Positions 31,970-43,183 of a stretch of 64,000 bases of DNA are shown here, piece by piece; positions within the stretch are counted from its first letter, which is position 1, and every line of letters begins with the position of its first letter. Source of the DNA: Chiua virens. Taxonomy: Eukaryota > Basidiomycota > Agaricomycetes > Boletales > Boletaceae. The translations under genes and the position numbers were made by a program. The stretch spans positions 1,798,001 to 1,862,000 of the forward strand of contig JAHNUO010000007.1 of NCBI GenBank assembly GCA_019787685.1, given 5' to 3'. Under the pieces are notes generated by a model. It was not told the DNA's origin, made no database searches, and saw only the letters and a list, made by a program, of their open reading frames with translations.

Positions 31970-33530
31970 CTAGTCTTGCAAGACATCGTCCTCACCTTCA
32001 TCTTCGTACTCGACATCTTCCTCAGCATCAGAGTGGTTGTATTCCTCATTGCCTATTCCAGTCAGTTCAGTAACTGGAATAGTGATTTTTGTCCATGGAA
32101 AGTAAGGTAGCAAGCGGAACACCACATACCTCAGTTTTGAAATGGCGCTGTCCAACTCGGCCAGCAGATACAATCCTCCAGTAGTCCTGCGAAGGACCAC
32201 CATTGGACCGAGGTAACATGGCTTTGTTTTCTGGTTCAGCTCCTTCTCAATCCATGTATTTCGAACCAAGACAAGGTCACCCAGACTAAACTCTTTCGTC
32301 CGTATCCAGTTCTTGAATCACGCCTCAAAATCTTTAAGGGACACAAACTGTGATGCCAAGACGCGTTCTCGGATAGAATCAATATCTGTTTGACGCTTTT
32401 GGAGCTGACAAGCTCTCCAAGCTATCAAGCTTTCGCTAGAAACTGGGTCAGCATTAGGAATGGGAACGAGAAATGTTGCCTCTGATAAATTGAATGGAAA
32501 AAGCGGCCCAACACCATGTATTATAAAGTATGGCGAAAGACCAGTTGCTTTGAGTATAGTGACACGTTCAGCCCAGAAAACGGAGTGAGCGATCATTGGC
32601 CAGTGAACTTCCCCTCCCAGGGTACTTTTGACAATGGCCTCCTGGACATCGAGATGATGCCGTTCAACGATGTCGTTTGCCTGAGAGTTGTAAGGGGAAA
32701 TCCAGATATGGTGGATACCATATCAGGTAGCCAAGTTGTCGAGTGCCTGTACAAATGCCAGACCGTTGTCTGTAATGAGCTCAGAGACGGCTCCCCAACG
32801 ACATAGGATATCTTCAAAAATAAAAGATGTGATGGAGGATGCATTCTCAGATTGCAACATGCGCCATTCAGGATACACAGTAAGAGCGCATTGGGCCTGA
32901 ACAATATACCGGTATCCACCTGATTGAGGCATTACCATCGTGTCAATGTGGACTTTGTGAAATAGCCCACCCATGACTGGTACGGTAGGAGGGATATGAA
33001 ACTTCTGCGTCTGTCGAATTTGACACTCGTGGCAGGTACAGGTATACCATTTGACGTCATCGATGAGCAGGGGCCACCAGAAACGTAGCAGTAACCGTGT
33101 CCAAACCGAGAAGACACCTTTGTGTCCAAGGTCATCATGCACCTCCTTAATGAGTCCGTAATGATGTTCTCTTGGCATGACTAACTGGTGTCAGCCGTGC
33201 AGTTCTTGACGATAGAGAGATCGGTTTAGAAGGAAGAACCGGGTCGTGGAATTAATGAAGGAGGTGAAGTTGTGATCTGTCAAATCCGGAGGACAGACAT
33301 GGTCGTCAAGGAATAGGCGAATCTGATCAATGCGTGCTTCTTTTGCCAGAGCTTTGGGGGAACAGGGAATAACCGGTTCTGGTTCTGCCGGTTCTGCCAT
33401 AGGAGAAATGAATATGGATATGGATTGGAAGGAATGTGTGATGGAATGTCTGTTAATGTGAGCAAACCGACCTGGTGGTGACAACTGGTCGTTTAACAAT
33501 GCCATAGAGAAGGAATATGCTTGGTCCAAC
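31970..33530 (-). pseudogene. pol: B2 integrase
   Basis: Zinc finger HDDLGHKGVFSVW ... CHECQIRQ. The DDE core has VHIDTMVMP, LITDNGLAFVQALDN and, after stops near 32723, a NSQAND-IVERHH Glu motif. The C-terminal domain has KPCYLGPMVVLRRT and an acidic tail DAEEDVEYEDEGEDD ending at 31970. Broken by stops near 33190, 32720 and 32318. An N-terminal part at 33191-33529 precedes the zinc finger. Confidence 0.8.
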
Positions 33531-34660
33531 CAATCCTCGAAATCATCCTCTTCGGGAGGGTTATTCTCAGATGGTGGACGACGAGAGAGTCCGTCTGTGC
33601 CAGTATGTCAGGTAGCAGGAATGTGAACAAGGTGAAAATTGAATAACAAAATGCCCGTGATCCACCTATTAATGGTCGTGTTGGGCTGGAGGTCCGGGTT
33701 ATTGATCATACCCTTAATGTATTTCGCATCGACTTCCACTGTGAAATTGGCAACACCGAACATGAATATCTGGACTGCTCGCAAAGCACAGAACAATCTG
33801 TACAGCTCCTGTTACGATATCAACTTTTCCTCACTTCATAACTCCAACATTCGATTTATTCTAAAAGATACATGCCTCATGTCAAGGCTGTCCAAAGGAT
33901 CATATCCGATTGGCTGCCACAACAACACAGCATCCATCACCTTATGCCCTTATCTATTCATTTCCCTTATCACTGACTCATCATCGGCAGTGCAAGGCTA
34001 TGCTCTTATCTATGACTCATATCTATTCACACCTTATCATCCAATAGGATACATTATGCTTATCTATGTAGTTCATACTCAGATTAGAACTCCGACATCC
34101 ATGTAGTATATAAACCCCATGAATTGAAGCCAGAGAGCTCTAACAAAGTTCTCTTGGAGTTTTCGCCTCTTCACTGGACTGAACCCCCTCTTCACTCAAT
34201 CACTACACTTTAACAGTCTAGTCTTGTTCTAGGTTGTTTCAGCTCCAGTTTGGCCTGAGAGTAGCAGCTATTGACCTCTGTGAGACTAATTGAACTGAAG
34301 CAGTTCAGGTACCTCTTGCCATCATCTCCTTCCTGCGATAAGATATAGCCAATCGCGATGTATGACGTATCCACTGCAAGGATAACCTCATTCCTGGATT
34401 CATAATCCAGGCGATGAAGAGCAGGGGAGTGACAGATCGCATCCTTGAGATGCAGCATAGCAATTTGTTGGGGTTCTCCCCATTTGAATGAGATGCTCTT
34501 TCAGGTCAAGTTGACCAACAGTCGAGCAATTGTAGCAAAATTTTTGATGAAAATTCAAAGAACACCGCATACACCTAAGAGTCCGTGTACATGCATAAGG
34601 TTCTGACACTTGGGCCAGTTGCAGATTTTTTGTACCTTCTTTTCGTGAGGGATATGGCCA
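33531..34660 (-). pseudogene. B2 RNase H, split by solo LTR-A
   Basis: The upstream half reads DYESRNEVILAVDTSYIAIG and YILSQEGDDGKRYLN (34460-34245). The downstream half reads FCALRAVQIF, TVEVDAKYIKGMINN and INRWITGILL (33805-33608). The halves join when the LTR and one GCTCC are removed. Equivalent to B1 RNase H. Confidence 0.8.
33810..34241 (+). mobile_element. Solo LTR, family A, TSD GCTCC
   Basis: 432 bp, TGTTACGATATC to TTGTTTCA, flanked by GCTCC at 33805-33809 and 34242-34246. Its promoter and the AACAAAGTTCT start motif are intact. Inserted in B2 RNase H. Confidence 0.96.
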
Positions 34661-35260
34661 TCAGCCATACACTTGTCTGACTATGGTCACGTCTGGTGCT
34701 GCGAGTACAAATTTCTTAGTGGATACTGTTACTCCGACGTTTTGTAGTTGTTGTAGGATGCGATGGACTACAAGGAGGTGCTCCCAGATGAAGTGACAAA
34801 TACCTGGGTTTTCTGTGATGGTTTTGTAAGAGCCATCTAGATTTTGGTAGCAGGTTGAGACTGTTTTGACCGCCAGATCATCTATGAATGGATAGGTATA
34901 ACGAGGTATCTCATCCTGCAAAATAAATGACATGTCGGCCTGATAGATTTGTACCATGTGTGTGTACCCCATAGGTACTGTAGTGAGCTGGTGTGGACCC
35001 ATTGGACTGTTGAAAGTGATGAGGTTGCGTGAATCCGGGTGTAATGGACGTTGGTTGTATCCGGCAAACAAGTCCATCATCCCGTATACTGCATATCTGG
35101 CAAAAGATTCCATGAAGTGTTCAATGAGGGGTGGGGTAGAAGAGTCGCGGATTGTGACTGTGTTCAGCGGCTGCAAGTTGTGGACGAGTCATAGCGATTT
35201 ACCATCCTGTTTTAGGACGCAAAACCACCACGATTGATGGGCAGATGTCGAGGGTTCATA
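34661..35260 (-). pseudogene. pol: B2 reverse transcriptase
   Basis: MQPLNTVTIRDSSTPPLIEH, YGMMDLFAGYNQRPLHPDSR, LTTVPMGYTHMVQIYQ, and the catalytic box FIDDL with both Asp residues kept. The insert TENPGICHFIWEHLL resembles B1. Upstream fragments (SLRFVVLKQDG-like at about 35170-35240) are split by a stop. The thumb is partly lost between 34660 and 34460. Confidence 0.82.
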
Positions 35261-35577
35261 CATGCTGGATGCAATTCGGTCCTTGATAATCTGAATCGTA
35301 TCAGCCCACATTGCAGGGGGGACTGGGATGTTTCACAGTATCCAAGGCATATCAGGTATGGTAGGAATTTTGACAGGGGGGAAATATTGTTTGAGGAAAC
35401 AGCCCCACTCAGTCAGTATCCAAGCAAAGGCAGTTTCATGTTCGTGGACGATCCATCAGATTAATTTGACTTCTTCTGGCCATAGCCAGTTAGCCAGGTC
35501 GAGATCTAAAGCATCAGCATGTTCCTGTGTGAAACATTGTCCAGGGATAAAGTCGGGTGGATGAGTAGGTAAAGGTT

Positions 35578-36290
35578 TCAGTCCGGAGATACAATCATCC
35601 AGCAGAGATCACATGATATGAACTCCTCACTGGTAGGAACAACTACCAACCGAACTTTACGTGCTACCGGTTTATAAACCAGCACATGCAAAGTGGTATC
35701 ATACGAATAAACGGAAGTGATAGTGGAAAGAACGTCCAGATTAGGGTCTGTATGCGTGGATGATAAAAATAAGTAATCAGTTGAAGGCAGGACTGGTCCG
35801 ATCGAAAGAGGTGGAAGCCGTGTGTAAGAAGTTGGGAAATATGTGTTAGGGTCGCACAGCGTAATCATCTGTGCTCCATCCAGGTAATCATCAGTAGTTG
35901 CACTCATGAGGCAATGAAACAGTCATCTGAGCAATAGGTCAAAGTTTGCCCTGGCCAGAATCTGGACCTGAAGCATCACTCCACCCATACCAAAGTCTAT
36001 GGATAGGTTCTCCAGTACCCCCACTATTAGGTCAATGCTTGTGTTGGCGGATGACATATTCATCATGTGATCTGACCGAATTGGGATACCGAGTGTCTCC
36101 CAGATACGTTTGGGCATTGTGACAATCTCGGACCCAGAGTCCAAGGCGCATCGGATGGGTCATCTGGATTCTCCTATCTTGGCCTTGATTGACCGAAGGG
36201 GAAGACTGTGGTGCACCACTATGAGTCCATCGTCGTTTCTGTTTATCCGGTTGCCGTATTCGCATTCAATTGCAAACGGGTCAAGACCTG
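35578..36290 (-). pseudogene. B2 protease and linker
   Basis: Protease active site MDSGSEIVTMPKRIWETLG at 36144, followed by SANTSIDLIVGVLENLSIDF and the flap-like tail ending LLLR at 35923. A second frame (35907-35578) carries the linker toward RT (MITLCDPNTYFPTSYTRLPP). The DSG motif is intact, unlike B1 (DEG). Confidence 0.75.
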
Positions 36291-37238
36291 CAAGCTCGTT
36301 TACCTGCACAGCATGAGTGAATAGGTTAGTCATAACTCGTTTAGTGGTAGTAAGGTCCCAAAATTGTTTTTGGAACTCTGGTGTGACCATGAATAAATCT
36401 TTAATGGGCACGGGTATACTCGTATCCAGGACTCAGTCCAACACTCATTGTGGAGCTGAGTCATCCTCAAGCAGAAACAAGTACCTATATTGCGTTGTAG
36501 GGTTAAACGAAGGGTTAGTTTGTGCTGCGCGGAAAGGAGGATTACTTTTGTCGTTGGCATGACTAGAAGAGGAAGAACCAGATGGTCTGGCTATTGTGGA
36601 TGTGGGTGTGGGTGACGAGGCTGGTGGGGAGCATGATGGCATAGATGATGATGATGATTGGGGGTTAGCTTCTTTGGCGGTCTGTAACTCTGGCAAGATG
36701 ATCTCCTCAGACACCATGGCCGACCAATTGTTTAGTTTCTGAGGTGGCATATACATATATGCTGTCAAACTGAACATGTTTACCCTTGTCCTTGGTTGCC
36801 TTATCTGCCTGGAACGTAGCCCAAGCCTGTGCAATGTATGGCTGGAAATCCAGGTCGGCTACTACAGATAGAGGTTCACTTTCCTTGTCCGTTTCCGTGA
36901 GTGCAAAGGTGGCCGGTTCAATGTCTAGGACTGCTGGTGTTCCCGGATGCATGGATGATAGAATGCCTGCCGTGATATGTGGGGGTAAGTCCCTGGTAGT
37001 ACTGCTGGATGACATGGATGTGACAGGGGGGTGAACTGGTTGGTTATTGGCCCATGCGTAGTCAACACCGTCCTTGAAACATTGTCCACCCAGCACTCAA
37101 GAGATGTTAGAGCTGTCCGGCATGTAGAGCTTGTTATCTGACCCTCTGACCACCTTTGCCATATTGAGGTATTCAATGCAGATGGGGCAAGAACGCATAT
37201 AATGGCCAGGTCCACCGCAGAACTTGCAAGTAGTGATT
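36291..37238 (-). pseudogene. gag: B2 Gag C-terminal part with zinc knuckle
   Basis: CCHC knuckle CKFCGGPGHYMRSC at about 37170-37230, then YLNMAKVVRGSDNKLYMPDS and a Ser/Pro-rich linker (about 36560-36650). Stops break it near 37096 and 36445. The upstream side is cut by the GC-rich element. Confidence 0.75.
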
Positions 37239-38703
37239 CCGCGGCCCGGCCCGGCCCAAAAGCCCCGGCTTGGGCTTGGCTTTGGGGGCCAGCGGCCTGA
37301 CAAAATCGCAGGCCAGGCCTTGGGCCCCCAAAGCCCCTAAAGACGGCCCAGCCCGGCTTGGAAGCCCCAGCTTAGGGCCAGGCCATGGCTTGACGCAGGG
37401 AAGCGCGCAATCACGGTTGTCGTGTCATTGCCATTGTCGCGTCGTCGTCGGGTATTACCTAAAATGGAAATCGATGAGCCGTTGTGACGAGACGACAATG
37501 CGACAACGTACGTGTCCCTCGACCTTTCCGTGCCACCCCGGAATCTGACGACGACATACAATGACGGCAACCATGACAAGGCCGCGACACAACGTGACGA
37601 ACACCTCGTCCCCACCCTTCATGCTGCCTGGACACGAGGACGATGCCACAACGTGCCACAACGACAACGACGATGCAGCATGTTGTTGCATTGTCAACGC
37701 GACTCACCCTCCCTGGATTCACCCACCCACCTTCCTTTGTGCCACCACACCCAACGCGATGGATGACACGATGACCTCCCGGCCTCCCTCCTTCTCCTCT
37801 CACCCCGGACATGATGCGGACGGATGACGCGACATGCCATGACGACATGGTGCGGCGTGCCACCCCTCTCTGAGTCCCTGACAACGACAGCGATGACGAC
37901 GACGACACGACCACCACGTTATCGTGGTGCTCGTGTCGTCCTTGTCGTCCTCGCTCACCTGACTCGGAGTCACCCCCGTCATCCTCGTCCTGGTCCTCAC
38001 CCTCACCAGACAACGATGACGACAACAACAACAACACAAGCACCATATGGTGCTCGTGTTGCCATTGTTGTCGTTGTCGTCCCTTGTCGTCCCTCACCTC
38101 TGTCGTCCTCTCGCTCACCCTCACCCGACAACGATGATGACAACAACAACAACAACACGAACACCACGTATCGTGGTGCTCGTGTCGTCATCGTCGTCTC
38201 TCACCTCTGTCGTCCTCTTGCTCACCCTCACCTGACAACGATGATGATGATGACGACACGAGCGCCACGATAACACAGTGCTATTGCCGTCGTCGCCCTC
38301 GCCCTCACTCACCCTCGTTGTCCTCACCCTCACCCTCACCCTCGCCTTGCCCCACCTCACCTCGCCTGACAATGACGACAACGACGTGACAACCGCAATA
38401 TCGCAGTCGTCACGTTGTTGTCGTTGTTGTCGCTCGCGCTCGTCACCCTCATTGTCACCCTCGCCTGAAAACGACAACGACGACACGACAACTGCTATAA
38501 CGCAGTTGTCACGTCGTCGTTGTCATCCTCGTCTTAACAATCTCATGGCTTCTGGGCTTCTGGGGCCTGGCTCGGCTCGGCTTGCGGCCTGTCAAGATTG
38601 CAGGCCAGGCTCTAAGCTCCCCCAAGCCCTAAGCAGGGCCCGGCCTGGCCCAGCTTTTGGGGGCTCGGCTTGGCCGGCTCAGGGCTTTTGGGCCGGGCCG
38701 CGG
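37239..38703. mobile_element. GC-rich foldback element with tandem hairpin array
   Basis: Ends CCGCGGCCCGGCCCGGCCC and GGGCCGGGCCGCGG in inverted orientation. Terminal modules of about 150 bp each contain a GGCCTG...CAGGCC hairpin. The GGCCTGACAAAATCGCAGG block recurs in direct orientation near 38599. The interior (about 37880-38530) is a tandem series of palindromes with arms built of GACGACAAC/GTTGTCGTC triplets. Long frames here on both strands are low-complexity artefacts. It is inserted in B2 gag; I see no clear target duplication. Confidence 0.75.
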
Positions 38704-38858
38704 AAACACTATGTAGAGGTGAACAGGGGGGGACTGAGCGTGGGGGTGAATGTCGGGTGGAATGTAGAACCCATTAGGAGGAAAGTGGCTGCCTTTGTGG
38801 AATCATCCATGGAATACAGGTCATTAGGGTGGTGATCTGTTAGTATGATGTGTAACCG
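38704..38858 (-). pseudogene. gag: B2 Gag middle fragment
   Basis: Reads DRLHIILTDHHPNDLYSMDD and STKAATFLLMGSTFHPTF. It continues from the gag part at 43184 once element G and one GTCAC are removed, and is cut on its other side by the GC-rich element. Confidence 0.8.
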
Positions 38859-38863
38859 GTCAC

Positions 38864-39418
38864 TGTCATATACTGCTCTGTTCTCCGTTCCTCCGGATAT
38901 AACTCCGTTTCTCTTAGACAATAACTCCGGGTTGATCTCCCTCAGGATGCAACTCCGCGACCCCGGACCTCCGTTACGTACATATGTCTCCTCTTTTATT
39001 TTAGTACATAACCTGTGTCTCGCTTACGAGCACAGCTCCAGCTTTCTCAGTACCCGACTTACCTCCGGCTATGTAGTTTCCCAATCTTCCGTCTTACTCA
39101 GTTCTTACCAACTCCATTACTAATCTCCATTCCACTCCGAGTATATAAACTGTAGTACCCTGACTGTGTACCCTTAGTCTGAATATTAGTTTATTTGTAC
39201 GACTCACTCCGAACACTCCGTAAGACCTTGACAGTCTTTACTCCGCTTGACTCCACCTTATGTGTTGAGTCATATATCTACCTCCATTCTCTGCACATCC
39301 GAAATATAGGGACAGACTGTGACAAGGGCGCACCACATACGGTGAAGCCAAGTCCCGCCTGATGTTACAACTCCGGAGATCCGGAGTTGGCTACCTCCGA
39401 GTCGCACGGTCTCTAACA
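38864..39418 (+). mobile_element. 5' LTR of element G
   Basis: TGTCATATACTG to CTCTAACA. TATATAAA at 39142-39149; predicted transcript start TAGTCTGAATAT at 39175-39186. Confidence 0.93.
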
Positions 39419-39420
39419 GT

Positions 39421-39432
39421 ATATTCAGACTA
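39421..39432 (+). promoter_or_regulatory. Self-priming site of element G
   Basis: ATATTCAGACTA begins 2 nt after the 5' LTR. It is the exact reverse complement of TAGTCTGAATAT at 39175-39186 inside the LTR, 33 bp past the TATA box. That is the geometry of Tf1-type self-priming, in which the 5' end of the RNA folds back as primer. Confidence 0.75.
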
Positions 39433-39460
39433 CTTCTTGTCATCAGTCACCTCACGACCT

Positions 39461-40705
39461 ATGTCCTCTCACACCCGCCCTCAGACCAGTACTACTGGTA
39501 TCTCTACCTTGAACCTATCTGACACTACCCACATCCAATCCCTCAGAAACCTCCTCAGTCGCCGACAAACTCCTGAAGTCATCGAAGATTTCTGAGGTTT
39601 CTCCACTCAACTTATCGCATCCTCCGCCTCTCGAGCACCCGTATTCCTGGGTGCACGAACTCCGTCTTCCCATAATCAATCTCCAAGTATTCCGGGCTCC
39701 TCCAGGGGACATCCCTCTGATGAACCCAACTCCGGAGATGACTTCTCTGACCCCGAAACTGAACTTGCCTCTGATGATACCTATGGGCGATTGACAAATG
39801 CAATACAAAGTCTCACTTGCGCCTCTCATCACCCCTCCTCTAGCTCCTCCCCTCGCACTAAAGTCAGAGAACCTGATCAGTTTGATGGGACAAGCCCCCG
39901 CAAACTCCGAGTCTTTCTCGTTCAATGTGAGTTGAACTTCCAGGACCGTCCCAAGGCTTTCCGCTCAGACCGTGCCAAAGTCACATTTGCACTGTCTTAT
40001 CTGAAAGGAATTGCCCTTGAATGGTTTGAACCCAACCTCCTCGAATCTGACCCCTTCGTCTCCCGTCCCCTCTGGAAAGATCACTACACCGACTTCGTTC
40101 TGGAACTCCAGATGAACTTTGGTCCGCACGATCTGGTTGGAGACACGGAGTATGAACTCCGAGATCTGTCCATGAGTGATGGACAAAGGATCAACAAATA
40201 TGTAGTTGAGTTTAACCACTTAGCTGCTCAAGTCCGTGGTTATGGAGAAGGTGCTCTCCGTACCCATTTCTACAATGGTCTGCCAAACCGCATCAAAGAC
40301 GAAATCTCTCGCGTAGGCAAACCCCCAAGGCTCTCTGAAATGCGTTACATGGCGCAAGCTATCGATGCTCGCCATTGGGAGCGCAACTCCGAGATTAATC
40401 ACTCCTCCGTGCAATCCTCCAGAAACTCTGCATCCGCATCACATCCTATCTCCGAATCCGACCAAGAATATGACTCCGACGACTCTGACGAGTCTACCTC
40501 CGCACCCCAAGAACCTGAATCACCACTCGGTGAAGATGGTAAACTCACCTCCATCGAACGTCAGAGACGTTTCGACCTCTTCTTATGTATGTTCTGTGGC
40601 CTCCCAGGACATAAGGCTAAGGACTGCCCCAAGTCCACTTCTCGCTCTGCAAAGCCCCGTGCTACGCGAGCAACTCCAGCATCCTCCTCTGAGGACACCG
40701 ACTAA
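39461..40705 (+). CDS. gag: Element G Gag
   Basis: 415 codons from ATG 39461, interrupted once by TGA at 39593-39595. The capsid domain is at residues about 140-310: REPDQFDGTSPRKLRVFLVQ, LKGIALEWFEPNLL and the Ty3-type gag signature YVVEFNHLAAQVRGYGEGAL. An acidic Ser-rich linker follows, then the zinc knuckle CMFCGLPGHKAKDC. It ends SSSEDTD. The gag is otherwise intact. Confidence 0.85.
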
Positions 40706-41487
40706 GCCTCCGACCCCCGACTCCATGTATTCTGAAGGAGCGTTACCTTCTACTGCACAACAAGGAGTATATTCAGAACCAACGCATCCAGTCTTTTCGA
40801 CACCCTGGACCTCATGAACTTCAGTTTATGTCGTCACCTCCCTTCTTCTTTTCACCCTGAGAGAGTTCGAGGACATGATTCTTCACCTCGATACTCCCTA
40901 CCCCTCCACTCCTCAGAACTCTGTTTACCCCGAGCCTCAACTCCGTTTACCCTGACTCTCATCTCTGACCTCCTCATAACTCCTCCGACCTTACCCTATG
41001 ATCACTCCGACCACACTCCGTGCACCTCCGTTGGGTCCCCCTGTTCTCTTGATTCTTGGATACTACTGATCCGCTCGCTAACACTCCGTTGAGTGACGAG
41101 TTATGGACAGTAACTTTTTCTGTTCACCTGAACATGGACGCCAACACATATGAGCTTGACTCTGCGCCTTTGGGTGTTCCCTCTGGCAACTCCGGCTATT
41201 ACTCCGATCCTCTAGGTTACTCCGGTCATCCCTCCTTGCTCGACATTGAAAACTCCATGGAACCTCAGCGATGTATACCGTTCTTTCCTGGATTACTTTG
41301 AAAGGCACTCACATCCCTCCTCCTTCGTACCCCGAACTCCCTCCGTCCACCTCCGCTGCTAGACGCTGGGACGTCTAGCCTAAGAGGGGGATATGGACCT
41401 CCCGTTCCCCACACTTCCATCTCCGCTCACTCCGTTTTCCTCCGAGAATCGTATCTTGTTGCTTTTGCAACTTCATAGGTACAGGTT
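40706..41487 (+). other. Element G interior without coding motifs, internal purine tract
   Basis: Only short frames. AGAGGGGGATAT at 41381-41392 resembles the polypurine tract before the 3' LTR (AAAAGGGGGATAC). This suggests that the antisense gene was inserted or captured next to a duplicated element 3' end. Confidence 0.5.
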
Positions 41488-42434
41488 CTACTCTACTTCT
41501 CCCTCCACATCCACCGAGTCACCCATCTCTACCTCCGTGCCCATCTCTGTGAGCTCCTTTTCGCCCACCTCCGCATTGACATCCTCATCATCCGACTCCT
41601 CTGACTTCGCTCCGTACACCTCCTCCACCTTCAGCTCCACGAGCCTCGATAACAGAGCGTTCTGGTAATCCAGACGCCTGTTTTGCGACCTCATCGCCGC
41701 TTGGAGATCCCTTATGGCCTCCGTCATCTGCTTCGCAACTCCCACCCACGACTCCACTGCCTGCACGAATGTCTCCGGAAGAGACGAGCCCTGAGCCCCG
41801 CTCGGACCAGCGGACGACGACTCGGTCCTCACCTTCTTCTTCGACTTCGGCACCTCCTCCAATTCCTCCACCCGTTTCCTCCGGCGCACCCTCTTCTCCA
41901 TCACCTCTTCTCCGGGCCTCTCGCACTTCACCTTGGCGTCTCGACAAGGCTCGCAAGCCGTCGACTTCCTCCCCACGCCCAGTACGCACTCCAGGCCTCA
42001 GTCCTTGCACCTAGTGCATGCCTCCCACTCTGACCCACGCGCCTTCTCCTTCTCCTTGCCCTTCTCCTTGGGAGCACTCTGCTCCGCATGGACCTCCTTG
42101 GCCTAGTAACTCCGTCAGCTCCAGAAGCCAGACATTGTGAACCACTCACCCTTTTCTTGGCCTCCTTGACCTCTTGCGCCTCGCGCTCCTCCGCTTTCCT
42201 CCGCTCCTCCGCAGCCCTCCTCGCTTTCTCTGCCTCCTCTGCCTTGCGCCTCGCCTCTTCAGCCTTGCACGCCTCCTCAGCTTCCTCCACCTTCCTCCGT
42301 TCCTCCGCTTCTCTCCGAACCTTCATCCGTCGTCGCCGCTCCATCACCTTCGTGTCGAACAGCTCATCACTGTCATTGTCGCACTCCTTGAGACGCGCGT
42401 CATCCCACTCCTTGATGTTGCTGATATCGGACAT
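41488..42434 (-). CDS. Antisense CxxC/coiled-coil protein gene carried by element G
   Basis: Starts MSDISNIKEWDDARLKECDN at 42434, then a long Glu/Arg/Ala helix (AEEARRKAEEAEKARRAAEE) predicted as a coiled coil. A 47-bp intron (42103-42149, GTGAGT ... CTAG) joins exon 2, AKEVHAEQSAPKEKGKEKEK. The cysteine cluster is ACTRCKD ... GLEC ... ACEPCRDAKVKC, followed by a basic patch KRVRRRKRVEEL and a second helix to an acidic C-terminus at 41488. The only defect is a TGA at 41998-42000 inside the cluster linker. The pattern suggests a zinc-binding, possibly DNA-binding protein; function unknown. The start lies about 190 bp from the 3' LTR and transcription would oppose the element RNA. Confidence 0.75.
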
Positions 42435-42623
42435 GGTTGGAATTAATGGTTAAGGAATGAAACAACCATCCACCAGACTTATATACAGAACACATCACCC
42501 ACACTCCGAATTCAAACTCCGCACATCCGTCACCTCCACTCGCACTTTGTTCGCGCTTTGACTCCACTTGACTATTGTTCCTCGCTAAAGGCCTTCAAGG
42601 GTTCAGGCCTAAAAGGGGGATAC

Positions 42624-43178
42624 TGTCATATACCGCTCTGTTCTCCGTTCCTCCGGATATAACTCCGTTTCTCTTAGACAATAACTCCGGGTTGATCTCC
42701 CTCAGGATGCAACTCCGCGACCCCGGACCTCCGTTACGTACATATGTCTCCTCTTTTATTTTAGTACATAACCTGTGTCTCGCTTACGAGCACAGCTCCG
42801 GCTTTCTCAGTACCCGACTTACCTCCGGCTATGTAGTTTCCCAATCTTCCGTCTTACTCAGTTCTTACCAACTCCATTACTAATCTCCATTCCACTCCGA
42901 GTATATAAACTGTAGTACCCTGACTGTGTACCCTTAGTCTGAATATTAGTTTATTTGTACGACTCACTCCGAACACTCCGTAAGACCTTGACAGTCTTTA
43001 CTCCGCTTGACTCCACCTTATGTGTTGAGTCATATATCTACCTCCGTTCTCCGCACGTCCGAAATATAGGGACAGACTGTGACAAGGGCGCACCACATAC
43101 AGTGAAGCCAAGTCCCGCCCGACGTTACAACTCCAGAGATCCGGAGTTGGCTACCTCCGAGTCGCACAGTCTCTAACA
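42624..43178 (+). mobile_element. 3' LTR of element G
   Basis: 555 bp, nearly identical to the 5' LTR, preceded by AAAAGGGGGATAC. Followed by GTCAC. Confidence 0.93.
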
Positions 43179-43183
43179 GTCAC

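Larger units (their letters stand above)
38864..43178 (+). mobile_element. Element G: complete gag-only LTR retrotransposon with antisense CxxC gene, TSD GTCAC
   Basis: 4315 bp with 555-bp LTRs (38864-39418 and 42624-43178), flanked by GTCAC at 38859-38863 and 43179-43183. Inside: a self-priming site, gag, non-coding remains, a purine tract at 41381-41390, an antisense intron-containing CxxC gene, and the real polypurine tract AAAAGGGGGATAC before the 3' LTR. No protease, RT or integrase motif is present, so mobilisation would need enzymes from another element. Confidence 0.95.

Noticed and set aside
32516..32806. Plus-strand ORF of 96 aa
   Set aside because: Shadow of the B2 integrase on the opposite strand.
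37459..38486. Several long ORFs on both strands, up to 221 aa
   Set aside because: Low-complexity translations of triplet-rich hairpins. They overlap in all frames and have no domain or start context.
37880..38530. CRISPR-like spaced repeats
   Set aside because: The repeats are long palindromes of variable length with no constant repeat or spacer sizes, in a eukaryotic transposon.
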